A model generated the notes under the pieces. The model ran no database searches. It saw nothing but the letters and a program-made list of their open reading frames with translations, and was not told the origin of the DNA. A program made the translations under genes and the position numbers. From positions 62,001 to 126,000 of the forward strand of contig JAVBTT010000012.1 of the NCBI GenBank assembly GCA_031556035.1: 64,000 bases of DNA, given 5' to 3'. This stretch comes from JAVBTT01 sp031556035 (GTDB taxonomy: Bacteria > Bacillota > Clostridia > Oscillospirales > UBA929). Below are positions 17,817-26,234 of this stretch, one piece after another (position 1 is the first letter of the stretch; each line of letters opens with the position of its first letter).

Positions 17817-18419
17817 TTAACTATACGGATAAAAGTCGATTAAAATATACCAGCAATCGTCGAATACTTCTCGATAGCTTCTATCCTTGTAACCGGTATC
17901 AAGGTGTGCAGCAGGATAATATCTCAAGCCTGAATGTATACTGCCTTTTCCGAAAAACCCGGAGGTTATCTCCACTGAAGGAAGGGATAAGAAAACACCT
18001 TCGCTAGAAACGAGGATATCGCCTTCCGTAGACTGAATTATATCCCACACGATTTTCCGCTGCTTCTCCGAGAGCAAAGACAAGTTCTCAAGCGCTCCAT
18101 CTTCCCTATGTGAATCCACACTGGAGGCAAATTCATAAAAAACATATTCCTTGTTATTTCCCTTATGAATTGTGTACCAGTGATTAACCTCCGGAGATAA
18201 GGTTTCCAATATATCAATTAAATCATCCCCATAATCTGTTTTTATAGAACAGAAGAGGTCATAATTATTATCTCTTATCTCAATAATTTTTCTCTCCACG
18301 ACATTAGGGATGTACTTACCGGACATGGCAAAGAACAATGCAACAAAGAACAGTATAACAGCTGCCAGCAACACAAAAAATATTACCGATAAAATAATAA
18401 TTTTCCTTTTGCTGGTCAT
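17817..18419 (-). CDS. Unknown membrane-anchored protein, first gene of the lysine operon
   Basis: Not recognised. The 200-residue product has a positively charged N-terminus and one long hydrophobic helix (residues 6-33), so about 165 residues would face outside. The exterior part contains SPEVNHWYTIHKGNN and ends WYILIDFYPYS; no motif is diagnostic. It is AT-richer than asd and dapA, so it may be a recent insertion. Its position between the L-box terminator and asd means it should be expressed only when lysine is low. A role in amino-acid sensing or uptake is possible but purely positional. A bystander insertion is equally likely. Confidence 0.65.
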   Translation of the reverse strand: MTSKRKIIILSVIFFVLLAAVILFFVALFFAMSGKYIPNVVERKIIEIRDNNYDLFCSIKTDYGDDLIDILETLSPEVNHWYTIHKGNNKEYVFYEFASSVDSHREDGALENLSLLSEKQRKIVWDIIQSTEGDILVSSEGVFLSLPSVEITSGFFGKGSIHSGLRYYPAAHLDTGYKDRSYREVFDDCWYILIDFYPYS

Positions 18420-18468
18420 ACAGCTATCCTCCGTTTTTATGATAGCAATTTATTAGATTATAAAAACA

Positions 18469-18495
18469 AAAAAAGCCGGTTGAAAAACCGGCTGG
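18469..18495 (-). terminator. Riboswitch-controlled terminator of the L-box
   Basis: On the minus strand AGCCGGTT / AACCGGCT with a four-base loop is followed by seven Ts, G and more Ts. It lies between the lysine aptamer and the first gene of the operon, the expected position of the expression platform: lysine bound, terminator forms. Confidence 0.88.
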
Positions 18496-18553
18496 TTTTG
18501 TACTATAATGTCGAATATGGGCGATTTACATAATTCGACCGCGCACAAAACAC

Positions 18554-18720
18554 AGATAGCTCTTCATCCAAAATAAGGACGACAGTCGTACGGCTGTCAA
18601 CCGTACGACCAGGAGAAGGGCTGTCGGACCGCCCGCTCCTTCGGCGGCGTCCCCTTTCACGGCGGGTCGCAGGGCGTCCTGACCCTCGCCGCGCTACTCC
18701 TGGAAACCGCGCCTCTATCT
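18554..18720 (-). ncRNA. Lysine riboswitch (L-box) aptamer
   Basis: On the minus strand the conserved L-box elements appear in order. AGATAGAGGCGC begins at 18720, followed by AGTAGC, then GTGAAAGGGGACGCCGCCGAAG (read in two parts: GTGAAAGGGG and GCCGCCGAAGG), then GGTTGACAGCC, and finally GAGCTATCT closing the P1 stem with 18715-18720. Compared with the well-known lysC leader of Bacillus subtilis, the AGAGG, GAAAGGGG and GCCGAAG blocks are the same. Downstream genes are asd, dapA and dapB, fitting lysine feedback. The terminator follows at 18469-18495. Confidence 0.93.
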
Positions 18721-18761
18721 TGCGTATATGATTTTCAATACTTCAGGGTGCTACGGTTTGA

Positions 18762-18790
18762 ATTATAGCACACCGGTATAATCCTGTCAA
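18762..18790 (-). promoter_or_regulatory. Sigma-A promoter of the lysine operon
   Basis: On the minus strand TTGACA (18790-18785) and TATAAT (18767-18762) are separated by exactly 17 bases, a full consensus match. Transcription would start near 18755, about 35 bases before the L-box aptamer. The promoter lies inside the upstream region of the divergent SpoIID-like gene; a plus-strand TATAAT occurs at 18777-18782. Confidence 0.9.
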
Positions 18791-18809
18791 TTGACGGAGG
18801 GAGCTCATT

Positions 18810-20456
18810 ATGAAAAAAGCTTTATCCACTTTTCTCTCACTTTTCCTGTGCGTCTCGCTCGCCGCAGGGTTCGGGGAGAAGGGGCAGGCCGTGGGATATA
18901 ACCCATATTATAAAATCGGGCTGTTCTGGGGCCCGAACGCGATGGTTTCCGCGAACCTGCAAAATTACACCGGAAGCGGCTACCGTTTCGGCTATCTTGA
19001 CGCAAACGGCGAGTTTGTGTGCGTGGGGCAGTCGTCGGAGACCAAGATAACCATGGTCAAAAACCGCAACGTGTACCTGTCCGGCACTACATATTCCGAT
19101 ACGGCTTCGGAGGGAGCGGCATTGGTCGGATGCTACCATCAGGTTGTGAGCGCGGACGCGGGCTCCTACGACAGCGCCGCGGCCCTGGCGGCGGAGCAGA
19201 GGGCGGCCGGAGTTTCCGCCTTCGTATCGTATACAAACGGGATATGGGGCGTCAGAGCCAACAGCTACGCGTCCAACGGCGGAGGCTGTGTGACCGGGAG
19301 CAAGTACGCCGTATCGGTCGTCGTCACCGGAACCAATGACATCATATTCCAGTTTGACGGCGGAGAGAAAACCCCGCTTGTCGTAATGCCGGACATAAGC
19401 GGAGTGGAAGACCCGATCACCTGGTTCAAGGGTTACCGTTATTACGGCGGATTTATCTACAACAGGGCGGATGGCAACAACATCACGGTCATCAACTACG
19501 TTCAGCTTCAGGATTACATAAAGGGCGTCATACCCTATGAGATGAGCCCCTCATGGCCGCTTGAGGCGCTCAAGGCGCAGGCTGTCTGCGCCAAATCCTA
19601 CACCGCCTGCAACAAGGGGAGGCACAGGGCTGACGGCTTCGACCTCTGCACCGAGACACACTGCCAGGTATACCGTGGCACCAGCAACGCCAATGAAACC
19701 ACCGACAGGGCGGTCGATGAAACGGATGGCCTGTACCTCACATACGGAGACTCGGTTTGCAGCACGGTATACCATTCCTCGAACGGAGGCGCGACCGAAA
19801 ACAGCGGCAATGTCTGGACAAACGACCTCGGCTACCTCAAAGGGGTTGTAGACCCGTATGAGGACCTCCAGAAGGCGACAAACGGCATATGGCAGTATAC
19901 CTACACAAACGACACGCTGACAAGACTGCTGCGCGAGAACGGCTACACCACCTCCGGGGTTGTAAACTTCTACGTTTCGCAGTATACTCCGACCGGCAAT
20001 GTATATTCGGTAGTGCTTGAGGACTCCTCCGGCAAAAAGTTCACCTTTGCCAAGGAAAAGGTTCGCACTTTTTTTCAGGATTCCTCGCTCGGGATATACA
20101 CCCACAGCCAGCGCTACACGATAAACTCAGGCGACGTGGCCATGACCACGGTGGGGGAGAGCGGCAGCAGAACCTACAGCGACACCTCAGGGCTGTATGT
20201 GATTGGAGAGGATGGAGTTGTAAGCGGTCTGCCCATATCCGGCAGCGTGAGAATAATGACCGGGGACGGCAAAGTGGCCTCCCTTCCCGTCACAGGCTCG
20301 CCAAAGAATGGAGTTTATGTTGTCAACGGGCGCGGATGGGGGCATAATGTAGGCATGAGCCAGTGGGGTGCCAGGGGCATGGCGGAGAAGGGCTACGACT
20401 TTGAGCACATTTTGAAGTATTATTTTACCGATACAAAGCTTACAGCAGGCTCGTAA
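18810..20456 (+). CDS. SpoIID/LytB-domain exported protein
   Basis: A 548-residue secreted protein with a signal peptide (KKALSTFLSLFLCVSLAAGFG). The C-terminal two thirds match SpoIID: INYVQLQDYIKGVIPYEM near residue 230, then PLEALKAQAVCAKSY, YHSSNGGATENS, and the closing GRGWGHNVGMSQWGARGM. SpoIID enzymes are lytic transglycosylases that trim peptidoglycan during engulfment; the catalytic glutamate is the one in PYEMSPSWP. The first ~200 residues are not a standard part and may bind wall polymer. GGAGGGAG precedes the ATG. No spoIIIAH-type neighbours are present, so a vegetative LytB-like role is also possible. Confidence 0.88.
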   Translation: MKKALSTFLSLFLCVSLAAGFGEKGQAVGYNPYYKIGLFWGPNAMVSANLQNYTGSGYRFGYLDANGEFVCVGQSSETKITMVKNRNVYLSGTTYSDTASEGAALVGCYHQVVSADAGSYDSAAALAAEQRAAGVSAFVSYTNGIWGVRANSYASNGGGCVTGSKYAVSVVVTGTNDIIFQFDGGEKTPLVVMPDISGVEDPITWFKGYRYYGGFIYNRADGNNITVINYVQLQDYIKGVIPYEMSPSWPLEALKAQAVCAKSYTACNKGRHRADGFDLCTETHCQVYRGTSNANETTDRAVDETDGLYLTYGDSVCSTVYHSSNGGATENSGNVWTNDLGYLKGVVDPYEDLQKATNGIWQYTYTNDTLTRLLRENGYTTSGVVNFYVSQYTPTGNVYSVVLEDSSGKKFTFAKEKVRTFFQDSSLGIYTHSQRYTINSGDVAMTTVGESGSRTYSDTSGLYVIGEDGVVSGLPISGSVRIMTGDGKVASLPVTGSPKNGVYVVNGRGWGHNVGMSQWGARGMAEKGYDFEHILKYYFTDTKLTAGS

Positions 20457-20471
20457 GCAAATATAAAACCG

Positions 20472-20510
20472 GGGTACTTTTCAGCCGCCGGAAGCGGTTG
20501 AAAAGTACCC
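20472..20510 (+). terminator. Hairpin after the SpoIID-like gene
   Basis: GGGTACTTTTCA pairs with TGAAAAGTACCC, extended by GCCGC/GCGGT (one wobble), around a 5-base loop. The stem is strong, but no T run follows, so it may stabilise RNA or terminate weakly before queA. Confidence 0.5.
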
Positions 20511-20533
20511 TCAGATTACCGAGGACGGATTTG

Positions 20534-21556
20534 ATGAAGAAAAGCGATTTTTGGTACGAGCTTCCGCAGGAGCTGATAGCTCAGTCTCCGATTGAAAAAC
20601 GGGACGAGTCCCGTATGCTGGTATATTCTCGCGCCGACGGAGCTATCTCGCACAGGCGTTTTTACGATATTCTCGAATATCTGCGCCCAGGGGACGCGCT
20701 TGTCGTCAACGAGACCAGGGTTATTCCCGCGAGAATCCACGGAGTGCGGGCGGACACCGGCGGAAAAATAGAATTCCTGCTGCTGCGCAGGCTGAAAGAC
20801 GATGACTGGGAGGTCATCGTAAAACCCGGGAAAAGGGCCCGGGAGGGAAGCGTGTTCGACTTCGGCAACGGCCTGTCGGCCGTCGTAACCGGGATCGGAG
20901 ACGAAGGCGTGCGCTTTGTCAGGTTCAGCTATGAGGGCGTGTTTGAGGAGGCGCTGGCGGGAATTGGCGAGATGCCCCTCCCTCCCTACATTACAAAAAA
21001 GCTGGATGATCCCGAGCGGTATCAGACCGTTTACTCGCGCGAGCCCGGCTCCGCGGCCGCGCCGACGGCGGGGCTGCATTTTACCCCTGAGCTTCTTGAC
21101 AGGGTCAGGGCAATGGGGGTGGACGTAATCCCGGTGCTGCTGCACGTGGGCCTGGGCACGTTCCGGCCCGTCAAGGAGGAGAATATCCTGCGGCACCATA
21201 TGCACCAGGAATATTACGAGATATCCGAGGATTCGGCGCGGCGCGTGAACGCGGTGCGGCGGTCGGGCGGCAGAGTGTTCGCGGTGGGCACAACCAGCGT
21301 CCGTACTCTGGAGACCGCATCCGATGAAGACGGTTTTTTACACGCGGGGGAAGGATACACCGATATATTTATATATCCGGGCTGCCGCTTTAAGGCAGTG
21401 GACGCGCTTGTCACAAATTTCCACCTCCCTGAATCCACCCTTTTGATGCTGGTGAGCGCCTTCATGGGCCGCGAGGAGGCTCTTTGCATGTATAAAGAGG
21501 CGGTGAAGGAGCGGTATCTGTTTTTCAGCTTCGGACACGCCTGCCTGATCCTATAA
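20534..21556 (+). CDS. queA: S-adenosylmethionine:tRNA ribosyltransferase-isomerase
   Basis: Transfers the ribosyl part of S-adenosylmethionine to the preQ1 base in tRNA, making epoxyqueuosine. The 340-residue protein shows family marks DFWYELPQELIAQSP at the start, NETRVIPARIHG, PTAGLHFT near residue 175, and TNFHLPESTLLMLVSAF at the end. The ATG at 20534 follows GAGGA with 8-base spacing; the longer frame from 20498 lacks a site. tgt follows 80 bases downstream, giving the common queA-tgt pair of the queuosine pathway. Confidence 0.96.
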   Translation: MKKSDFWYELPQELIAQSPIEKRDESRMLVYSRADGAISHRRFYDILEYLRPGDALVVNETRVIPARIHGVRADTGGKIEFLLLRRLKDDDWEVIVKPGKRAREGSVFDFGNGLSAVVTGIGDEGVRFVRFSYEGVFEEALAGIGEMPLPPYITKKLDDPERYQTVYSREPGSAAAPTAGLHFTPELLDRVRAMGVDVIPVLLHVGLGTFRPVKEENILRHHMHQEYYEISEDSARRVNAVRRSGGRVFAVGTTSVRTLETASDEDGFLHAGEGYTDIFIYPGCRFKAVDALVTNFHLPESTLLMLVSAFMGREEALCMYKEAVKERYLFFSFGHACLIL

Positions 21557-21636
21557 GAAGCCCACATACGCTCAGTGCATATTTATGCAATTGGCGCGCG
21601 CAATGTTATACATCGCTTGCATAACGAGGTGAACGC

Positions 21637-22767
21637 ATGACCTTCAGGCTGCTTTCGACATCCGGCCGCGCCCGCAGGGGAGAGGCGGAGACCGCTCACG
21701 GCGCTGTTCAGACCCCGGTTTTTATGAATGTCGGTACACAGGCCGCCATTAAGGGCGGCCTTTCGGCGGAGGATTTGAAAACGATCGGATGCCAGGTTCA
21801 GCTATCAAACACCTACCATCTGCATCTTCGGCCCGGCGAGGAGGTTGTCCGCGCGCTGGGCGGGCTGCACGGCTTTATGGGCTGGGACGGCCCTGTCCTA
21901 ACGGACAGCGGGGGGTTTCAGGTCTTTTCCCTGGCCAAGCTGAGGGATATTTCCGAGGAGGGGGTGTCCTTTAATTCCCATGTAGACGGGCGGAGGATTG
22001 ACCTTACGCCGGAGAAATCCGTGGCTGTCCAGGCAGCTCTCGGCTCGGACATCGCCATGGCCTTTGACGAGTGCGTATCCAACCCGTCCCCGTATGAGTA
22101 TGTGAAAAAATCGGCCGAACGCACTACCCGATGGCTCGCGCGGTGCAGGGACGAGTGGCTGCGGCAGCTCGTATACTCGCCCGTCAATCCAGGCCAGGTG
22201 CTATGGGGGATTAATCAGGGGGGCACTTTCGACGAGATACGGGTGGAGCACATGAAGGCTATAGCGGAGCTTGACCTGCCAGGATACGCCGTCGGAGGGC
22301 TTGCCGTCGGAGAAGAGACCGAGGTTATGTACCACATACTTGACGTTGTGACAGGGCATATGCCGGCGGACAGGCCCAGATACCTTATGGGGGTCGGCAC
22401 CCCCGCGAATATAATTGAAGCCGTGTACCGGGGCATCGATTTTTTTGACTGCGTAATGCCGGCGCGCAACGCGCGTCACGGGCATCTCTTCACCTGGAGC
22501 GGGGTGCGCAATATCAAGAACGAGAAGTACTCCAGGGATCCGGAGCCCATAGACCCCCTGTGCGCCTGCCCGGTGTGCGCCCGCTACTCAAGAGCGTATA
22601 TAAGGCATCTGCTGAAGGCGGGGGAGCTGCTGGGGCTGAGGCTGTCTGTCATTCACAACCTGTTTTTTTATAACGAGCTCATGGCGAGAATACGAGCCGC
22701 TCTGGACGCGGGGAGCTTTGATATATTCAGGAGGGACTGCTCTGAAAAGCTGTCCCAAAGGATATAA
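21637..22767 (+). CDS. tgt: tRNA-guanine transglycosylase
   Basis: Swaps guanine-34 of GUN-anticodon tRNAs for preQ1. A 376-residue TIM-barrel enzyme. The catalytic aspartates are in LTDSGGFQVFSL near residue 90 and in GIDFFDCVMPARNARHG near residue 270; MGVGTP precedes the latter. The zinc site is CACPVCARYSRAYIRHL near residue 309 with a later histidine in SVIHNLFF. The yajC-like gene follows after 82 bases, the same order (queA-tgt-yajC) seen in many bacteria. Confidence 0.96.
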   Translation: MTFRLLSTSGRARRGEAETAHGAVQTPVFMNVGTQAAIKGGLSAEDLKTIGCQVQLSNTYHLHLRPGEEVVRALGGLHGFMGWDGPVLTDSGGFQVFSLAKLRDISEEGVSFNSHVDGRRIDLTPEKSVAVQAALGSDIAMAFDECVSNPSPYEYVKKSAERTTRWLARCRDEWLRQLVYSPVNPGQVLWGINQGGTFDEIRVEHMKAIAELDLPGYAVGGLAVGEETEVMYHILDVVTGHMPADRPRYLMGVGTPANIIEAVYRGIDFFDCVMPARNARHGHLFTWSGVRNIKNEKYSRDPEPIDPLCACPVCARYSRAYIRHLLKAGELLGLRLSVIHNLFFYNELMARIRAALDAGSFDIFRRDCSEKLSQRI

Positions 22768-22849
22768 TTCACACAAAGCTCTTGAAATCCTCGGCGCGTC
22801 CCTATATAATGCATTACGTGACGTTGAAAAACGGGAGGTGAACACGCAT

Positions 22850-23161
22850 ATGTACAGAGTACTGCTCGAAGGAACCGGCGCCGGAGGCATGGAGATGTGG
22901 ACATCGCTGCTGATGTTTGTGCCCCTTATAGCGATCATCTATTTCTTTATGATTCGCCCCGAAAACAAGCGCAAAAAAAAGGCGAAGCAGATGCGCGACG
23001 AGCTGATTGTCGGTGACGAGATAACGACAATCGGCGGTATTGTCGGACGCATTGTAAGCATCAAGGACGATGAGCTCACAATCGAATCCGGGGCCGATAA
23101 ATCCCGATTCAGAATTAAAAAATGGGCCATTTCCACCAAGGAAGAGAAAATAAGCGATTGA
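22850..23161 (+). CDS. yajC: Preprotein translocase accessory subunit YajC
   Basis: A 103-residue single-pass membrane protein that accompanies SecDF in protein export. The N-terminal helix (SLLMFVPLIAIIYFFMIRPEN) is followed at once by the basic block KRKKKAKQMRDEL and the conserved DEITTIGGIVGRIVSI. ATG at 22850 is used with GGGAGG 12 bases upstream; the GTG at 22838 directly abuts that site and is unlikely. secD and secF are not in the window. Confidence 0.92.
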   Translation: MYRVLLEGTGAGGMEMWTSLLMFVPLIAIIYFFMIRPENKRKKKAKQMRDELIVGDEITTIGGIVGRIVSIKDDELTIESGADKSRFRIKKWAISTKEEKISD

Positions 23162-23248
23162 GTTTGCCGCTGAACCGACGATTGCGCTTCTATTTCCGTC
23201 CAAGCCCGCATATGTTTGTCTCAAGACAGGCATGGGGAGGGAAACCGG

Positions 23249-23650
23249 ATGGGAAACAGGGAAGAGGACGTTCTCCCGGGCAAAAAGCTAATTTTACAAG
23301 TGATATTCGGGGCGCTTAAAGGCCTGATAATCTCGGTCATACTGGCCGCCGTACTGTCGCTTGCCGTGAGCGGGGGAATACTGCCTGCGGACAAAGCGCT
23401 GGCAATGGCTATCTTCTGCACACTTACCGGGAGCTTTGCCGGCAGTTTTTTTGCGGTTAGAAAACACAGGGAAAAGCGCTGGCTGCTTGGCCTTGCCGTC
23501 GGTTTCTGCGTTTTCGCCCTGCTGTTTGTCCTTGGGCTTGTTTTTTCCCTGCCCAGGGCCGGCGTGCCCCAGATGCTGGGAGCGACGCTTCTGGCCGGTC
23601 TGCTGGGAGGACTTCCCGGCACAAAGCGCAAACATAGGAGTAAGAGATAG
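23249..23650 (+). CDS. TIGR04086-like four-helix membrane protein
   Basis: A 133-residue membrane protein with about four helices, beginning LILQVIFGALKGLIISVILA. It ends in a basic tail (GTKRKHRSKR). Its size, topology and position between yajC and the SCIFF precursor match the TIGR04086/YrzE-type family of Clostridia, whose function is unknown. ATG 23249 follows GGGGAGG with 8-base spacing. The SCIFF start is 14 bases after its stop, so both share a transcript, although no role in peptide maturation or export is established. Confidence 0.75.
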   Translation: MGNREEDVLPGKKLILQVIFGALKGLIISVILAAVLSLAVSGGILPADKALAMAIFCTLTGSFAGSFFAVRKHREKRWLLGLAVGFCVFALLFVLGLVFSLPRAGVPQMLGATLLAGLLGGLPGTKRKHRSKR

Positions 23651-23664
23651 AGGAGTTGTTCACA

Positions 23665-23835
23665 TTGAAGCACATAAAGACTGTCAATAAGGCCACCCTA
23701 AAGGCCAGCGCATCGGGAGGCGGCTGCGGCGAGTGCCAAACCTCCTGCCAGAGCGCGTGCAAAACCTCTTGCACCGTCGCAAACCAGAAGTGCGAGAGCC
23801 GCCAGTCCAAGGTGCGCAATCCCCTGGGACGCTGA
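23665..23835 (+). CDS. scfA: SCIFF ranthipeptide precursor (six cysteines in forty-five residues)
   Basis: A 56-residue ribosomal peptide precursor, too short for routine ORF calling. It starts MKHIKTVNKATLKASASGGG and has six cysteines at residues 21, 24, 28, 32, 36 and 43 in the invariant SCIFF pattern CGECQTSCQSACKTSC, then TVANQKC. The maturase encoded next forms thioether links from these cysteines. The start is TTG at 23665 with GAGGAG 9 bases upstream. The C-terminal extension after the last cysteine (ESRQSKVRNPLGR) is longer than in many homologues. A hairpin at 23850-23873 separates it from the maturase gene. Confidence 0.95.
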   Translation: MKHIKTVNKATLKASASGGGCGECQTSCQSACKTSCTVANQKCESRQSKVRNPLGR

Positions 23836-23849
23836 ACGGATAAAAGTCA

Positions 23850-23873
23850 AGGGCGGCAGTTATCTGCCGCCCT
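23850..23873 (+). terminator. Hairpin between SCIFF precursor and maturase
   Basis: AGGGCGGCAG / CTGCCGCCCT with a TTAT loop, then TTGCGATCTTT. It probably lets the precursor be made in excess over the enzyme by partial termination, a common RiPP arrangement. Confidence 0.75.
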
Positions 23874-23897
23874 TTGCGATCTTTAAAGGAGAACCGC

Positions 23898-25214
23898 ATG
23901 ATACATACATACACGCTGTTTGACAGACATATTGTAATCGACGTGCCAAGCGGGGCTGTACATGAGGTGGACGGGCCCACGCTTGATCTGCTTCGCTCGA
24001 TCAAGCCCCCGATGAGCCCCATACCTCCAATTGAACTGTCGGACGAGGAAAAGGAGATATGGGGGGAGCTCTACTCGCTCCAGTGTGAGGGGCTGTTGTT
24101 TTCGGAGGATACGCCTGTTGGCCTGCCTACAGAAACGCCGCTCAAGGCGCTCTGTCTGCATGTCGCGCACGACTGCAACCTGCGCTGCGAATACTGCTTC
24201 GCCTCAACCGGCGACTTCGGCACAGGGAGAGCTATTATGAGCCCCGAAACGGCCGAGAGGGCGATAGATTATCTTTTGTCCCGCTGCGGCACTCGGCGCA
24301 ACCTTGAAATCGACTTTTTCGGCGGTGAGCCGCTTATGGCCCTCGATACGGTAAAGCATACGGTGGAGTATGCCCGAAACAGGGCGCCGGAGAAGAACTT
24401 CAGGTTTACCATTACGACAAACGGTCTGCTGCTTGACGAGGATGCCATTGAGTATATCAACCGCGAAATGAACAACGTGGTGCTGTCGCTGGACGGCCGG
24501 AGGGAGATAAACGACTCCGTGCGCAGGACGGCGGGCGGACACGGCTGCTATGACGTCATCGTCCCGCGTTACAAAGCGCTCGTTGCGTCGCGTGAGGGGG
24601 ATTACTTCATACGGGGAACTTATACCTCGCAAAATCTCGACTTTGCAGCGGACGTCCGTCAGATAGCATCCGAGGGGTTTGGCAACATTTCAGTAGAGCC
24701 GGTGGTTCTCAGGCACGGGCACAGACTGGCGATAGGGGAGGAACACCTGGACAGGATTTGCGCCGAATATGAGAAGCTGACCCTGGAACTGAGCGGCGAA
24801 GACGCCGGATACAGCTTTTTTCACTTTAACGTCGACCTTGAGCAGGGGCCCTGCATATATAAGCGCTTGAGAGGCTGCGGGGCGGGGTATGAGTACGCGG
24901 CGGTTTCGCCGGAGGGAGATGTATATCCCTGCCACCAGTTTGTTGGAAACGGGCACTTTAAAATGGGGAGCGTCTTTGAGGGGAGCTTTGACGGCGCGAT
25001 ATCCTCAGAGTTTTCCGCGCGAAGCATATACTCAAACAGAGAATGCGCCTCATGCTGGGCGAAGTACTATTGCTCCGGCGGGTGCGCCGCGTCAAATTTA
25101 ACCGTGAACGGCAGCCCGGATATCCTGGACACGGTCGGATGCGCTCTTGAACGGAAAAGGCTCGAATGTGCAATTTACCTAAAAGTGTTGGAAAAAGCTC
25201 GGGAAAACGCTTGA
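23898..25214 (+). CDS. scfB: Radical SAM SCIFF maturase with SPASM domain
   Basis: A 438-residue enzyme that forms sulfur-to-carbon thioether crosslinks on the SCIFF peptide. The N-terminal ~90 residues form the peptide-binding RRE-like region. The radical SAM cluster motif is CNLRCEYCF near residue 95, with FFGGEPLM downstream. The C-terminal SPASM region has the expected auxiliary-cluster cysteines: GCGAGYEYAAVSPEGDVYPC, then CASCWAKYYCSGGC, then GCALE. ATG at 23898 follows AAAGGAG; a longer frame from TTG 23874 runs into the hairpin. Adjacent to its precursor, so substrate assignment is firm; the biological role of ranthipeptides (possibly quorum signalling) is still little known. Confidence 0.96.
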   Translation: MIHTYTLFDRHIVIDVPSGAVHEVDGPTLDLLRSIKPPMSPIPPIELSDEEKEIWGELYSLQCEGLLFSEDTPVGLPTETPLKALCLHVAHDCNLRCEYCFASTGDFGTGRAIMSPETAERAIDYLLSRCGTRRNLEIDFFGGEPLMALDTVKHTVEYARNRAPEKNFRFTITTNGLLLDEDAIEYINREMNNVVLSLDGRREINDSVRRTAGGHGCYDVIVPRYKALVASREGDYFIRGTYTSQNLDFAADVRQIASEGFGNISVEPVVLRHGHRLAIGEEHLDRICAEYEKLTLELSGEDAGYSFFHFNVDLEQGPCIYKRLRGCGAGYEYAAVSPEGDVYPCHQFVGNGHFKMGSVFEGSFDGAISSEFSARSIYSNRECASCWAKYYCSGGCAASNLTVNGSPDILDTVGCALERKRLECAIYLKVLEKARENA

Positions 25215-25553
25215 TTTTTAACTTTGTACAAAAAAACAATTGATTTTTTTAAACTCTGGTTTTTTCAACATCTTGTCTGATTGTTTTTTATTGATATCAA
25301 TATCTTGAGAATTTGACGTCCGGCATATCCGGACGTCAATCTTATGTTCCTTAGTTTACATAATATAGTTTACATAATATTTGTATATAATAACCAAAAA
25401 TATTTATTTGGGATTTTGTTTCTTGATAATTTGCCCCAAATAGCGTATAGTATTATTTGTAAAATAATTATGTCAATTTGTGTTGAATTATGCAGACGAG
25501 CCCGATTCTAAAACTTGTCCCTTGAGCATAGAATGCTTAACGAGGTGATGGGT
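25215..25553. other. AT-rich intergenic region with hairpin and tandem repeat
   Basis: About 340 bases without a gene. It contains a perfect inverted repeat at 25314-25340 (TTGACGTCCGG / CCGGACGTCAA, 5-base loop), likely terminating the scf transcript. A tandem direct repeat AGTTTACATAATAT follows at about 25354-25381. The sequence then stays AT-rich up to the spoIIM-like gene and must hold its promoter, which I cannot place with confidence. Confidence 0.6.
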
Positions 25554-26141
25554 TTGGAAAAGCAAAAAATATCGGTGTCCGCCGTGCTTCTTGTTGCCTT
25601 TTTTCTGATCGGCGTCTTTGCCGGCTGTTTTGTATCCCTGAGGGTTTCGTCCGAAACCTCCGACTACCTCAACGGATATATTTCGGGTATCGTCAGGGGA
25701 GAGGATGTTATGCTCAATCCCATAGGGCAGGCCATTCTTAACTCCCTTTCGCTTCCGGTTGTTATCTTTATTTTGAGCTTTACCGTTTTTGGAGTGGCGG
25801 CGATTCCGCTTGCGGTCGCAACAAAGGCTTTTTTCCTGTCATTTGCGATCGCGGCTTTTGTCCGTTCCTTTGGAGTCTCAGGAGCGCTCTATGCTTTCGG
25901 GGCGCTGGGACCGCAAAATCTGCTTTCCTTGCCTTGCCTGTTTATCTTATCAGCTCAGGGCATCGCCTCCTCTCTGGCGGTTGTTTCGGTGTTTGTTGGC
26001 AAGTCGAAAAAGCCCGGCGGCTTTTATGGCAAGCCAGCGCTCGTAAAGGCGTTGGTATGCTCGCTCGTTTTACTCGCCGCGGCTTTGCTGGAGGCCTATG
26101 TAGTGCCGTCGCTGTTTTCGGCTCTTGCCGTCAACATATAA
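25554..26141 (+). CDS. spoIIM: SpoIIM-like membrane protein
   Basis: A 195-residue protein with five or six helices. SVSAVLLVAFFLIGVFAGCF, FILSFTVFGVAAIPLAVATKAFFLSFAIAAFV and the late ALLEAYVVPSL resemble stage II sporulation protein M, part of the engulfment machinery with SpoIID and SpoIIP. Starting at TTG 25554 places it at normal distance from GAGGTGAT (25542-25549), which covers the ATG at 25548. A Xer recombinase gene follows 94 bases downstream, as at spoIIM-xerD loci in other Firmicutes. Identity rests on topology and context. Confidence 0.75.
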   Translation: MEKQKISVSAVLLVAFFLIGVFAGCFVSLRVSSETSDYLNGYISGIVRGEDVMLNPIGQAILNSLSLPVVIFILSFTVFGVAAIPLAVATKAFFLSFAIAAFVRSFGVSGALYAFGALGPQNLLSLPCLFILSAQGIASSLAVVSVFVGKSKKPGGFYGKPALVKALVCSLVLLAAALLEAYVVPSLFSALAVNI

Positions 26142-26234
26142 AATTATCCTGTAATCCAAAACAGATATTAGGGTGTGTTCGACGATAATCGAAATGTCCT
26201 AGTACAAACAACGATCACAGAAGAGGGTTTTTAC

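Noticed and set aside
25314..25381. CRISPR-like or phage attachment repeats
   Set aside because: Only one inverted repeat and a two-unit direct repeat are present, with no spacer pattern and no integrase using them.
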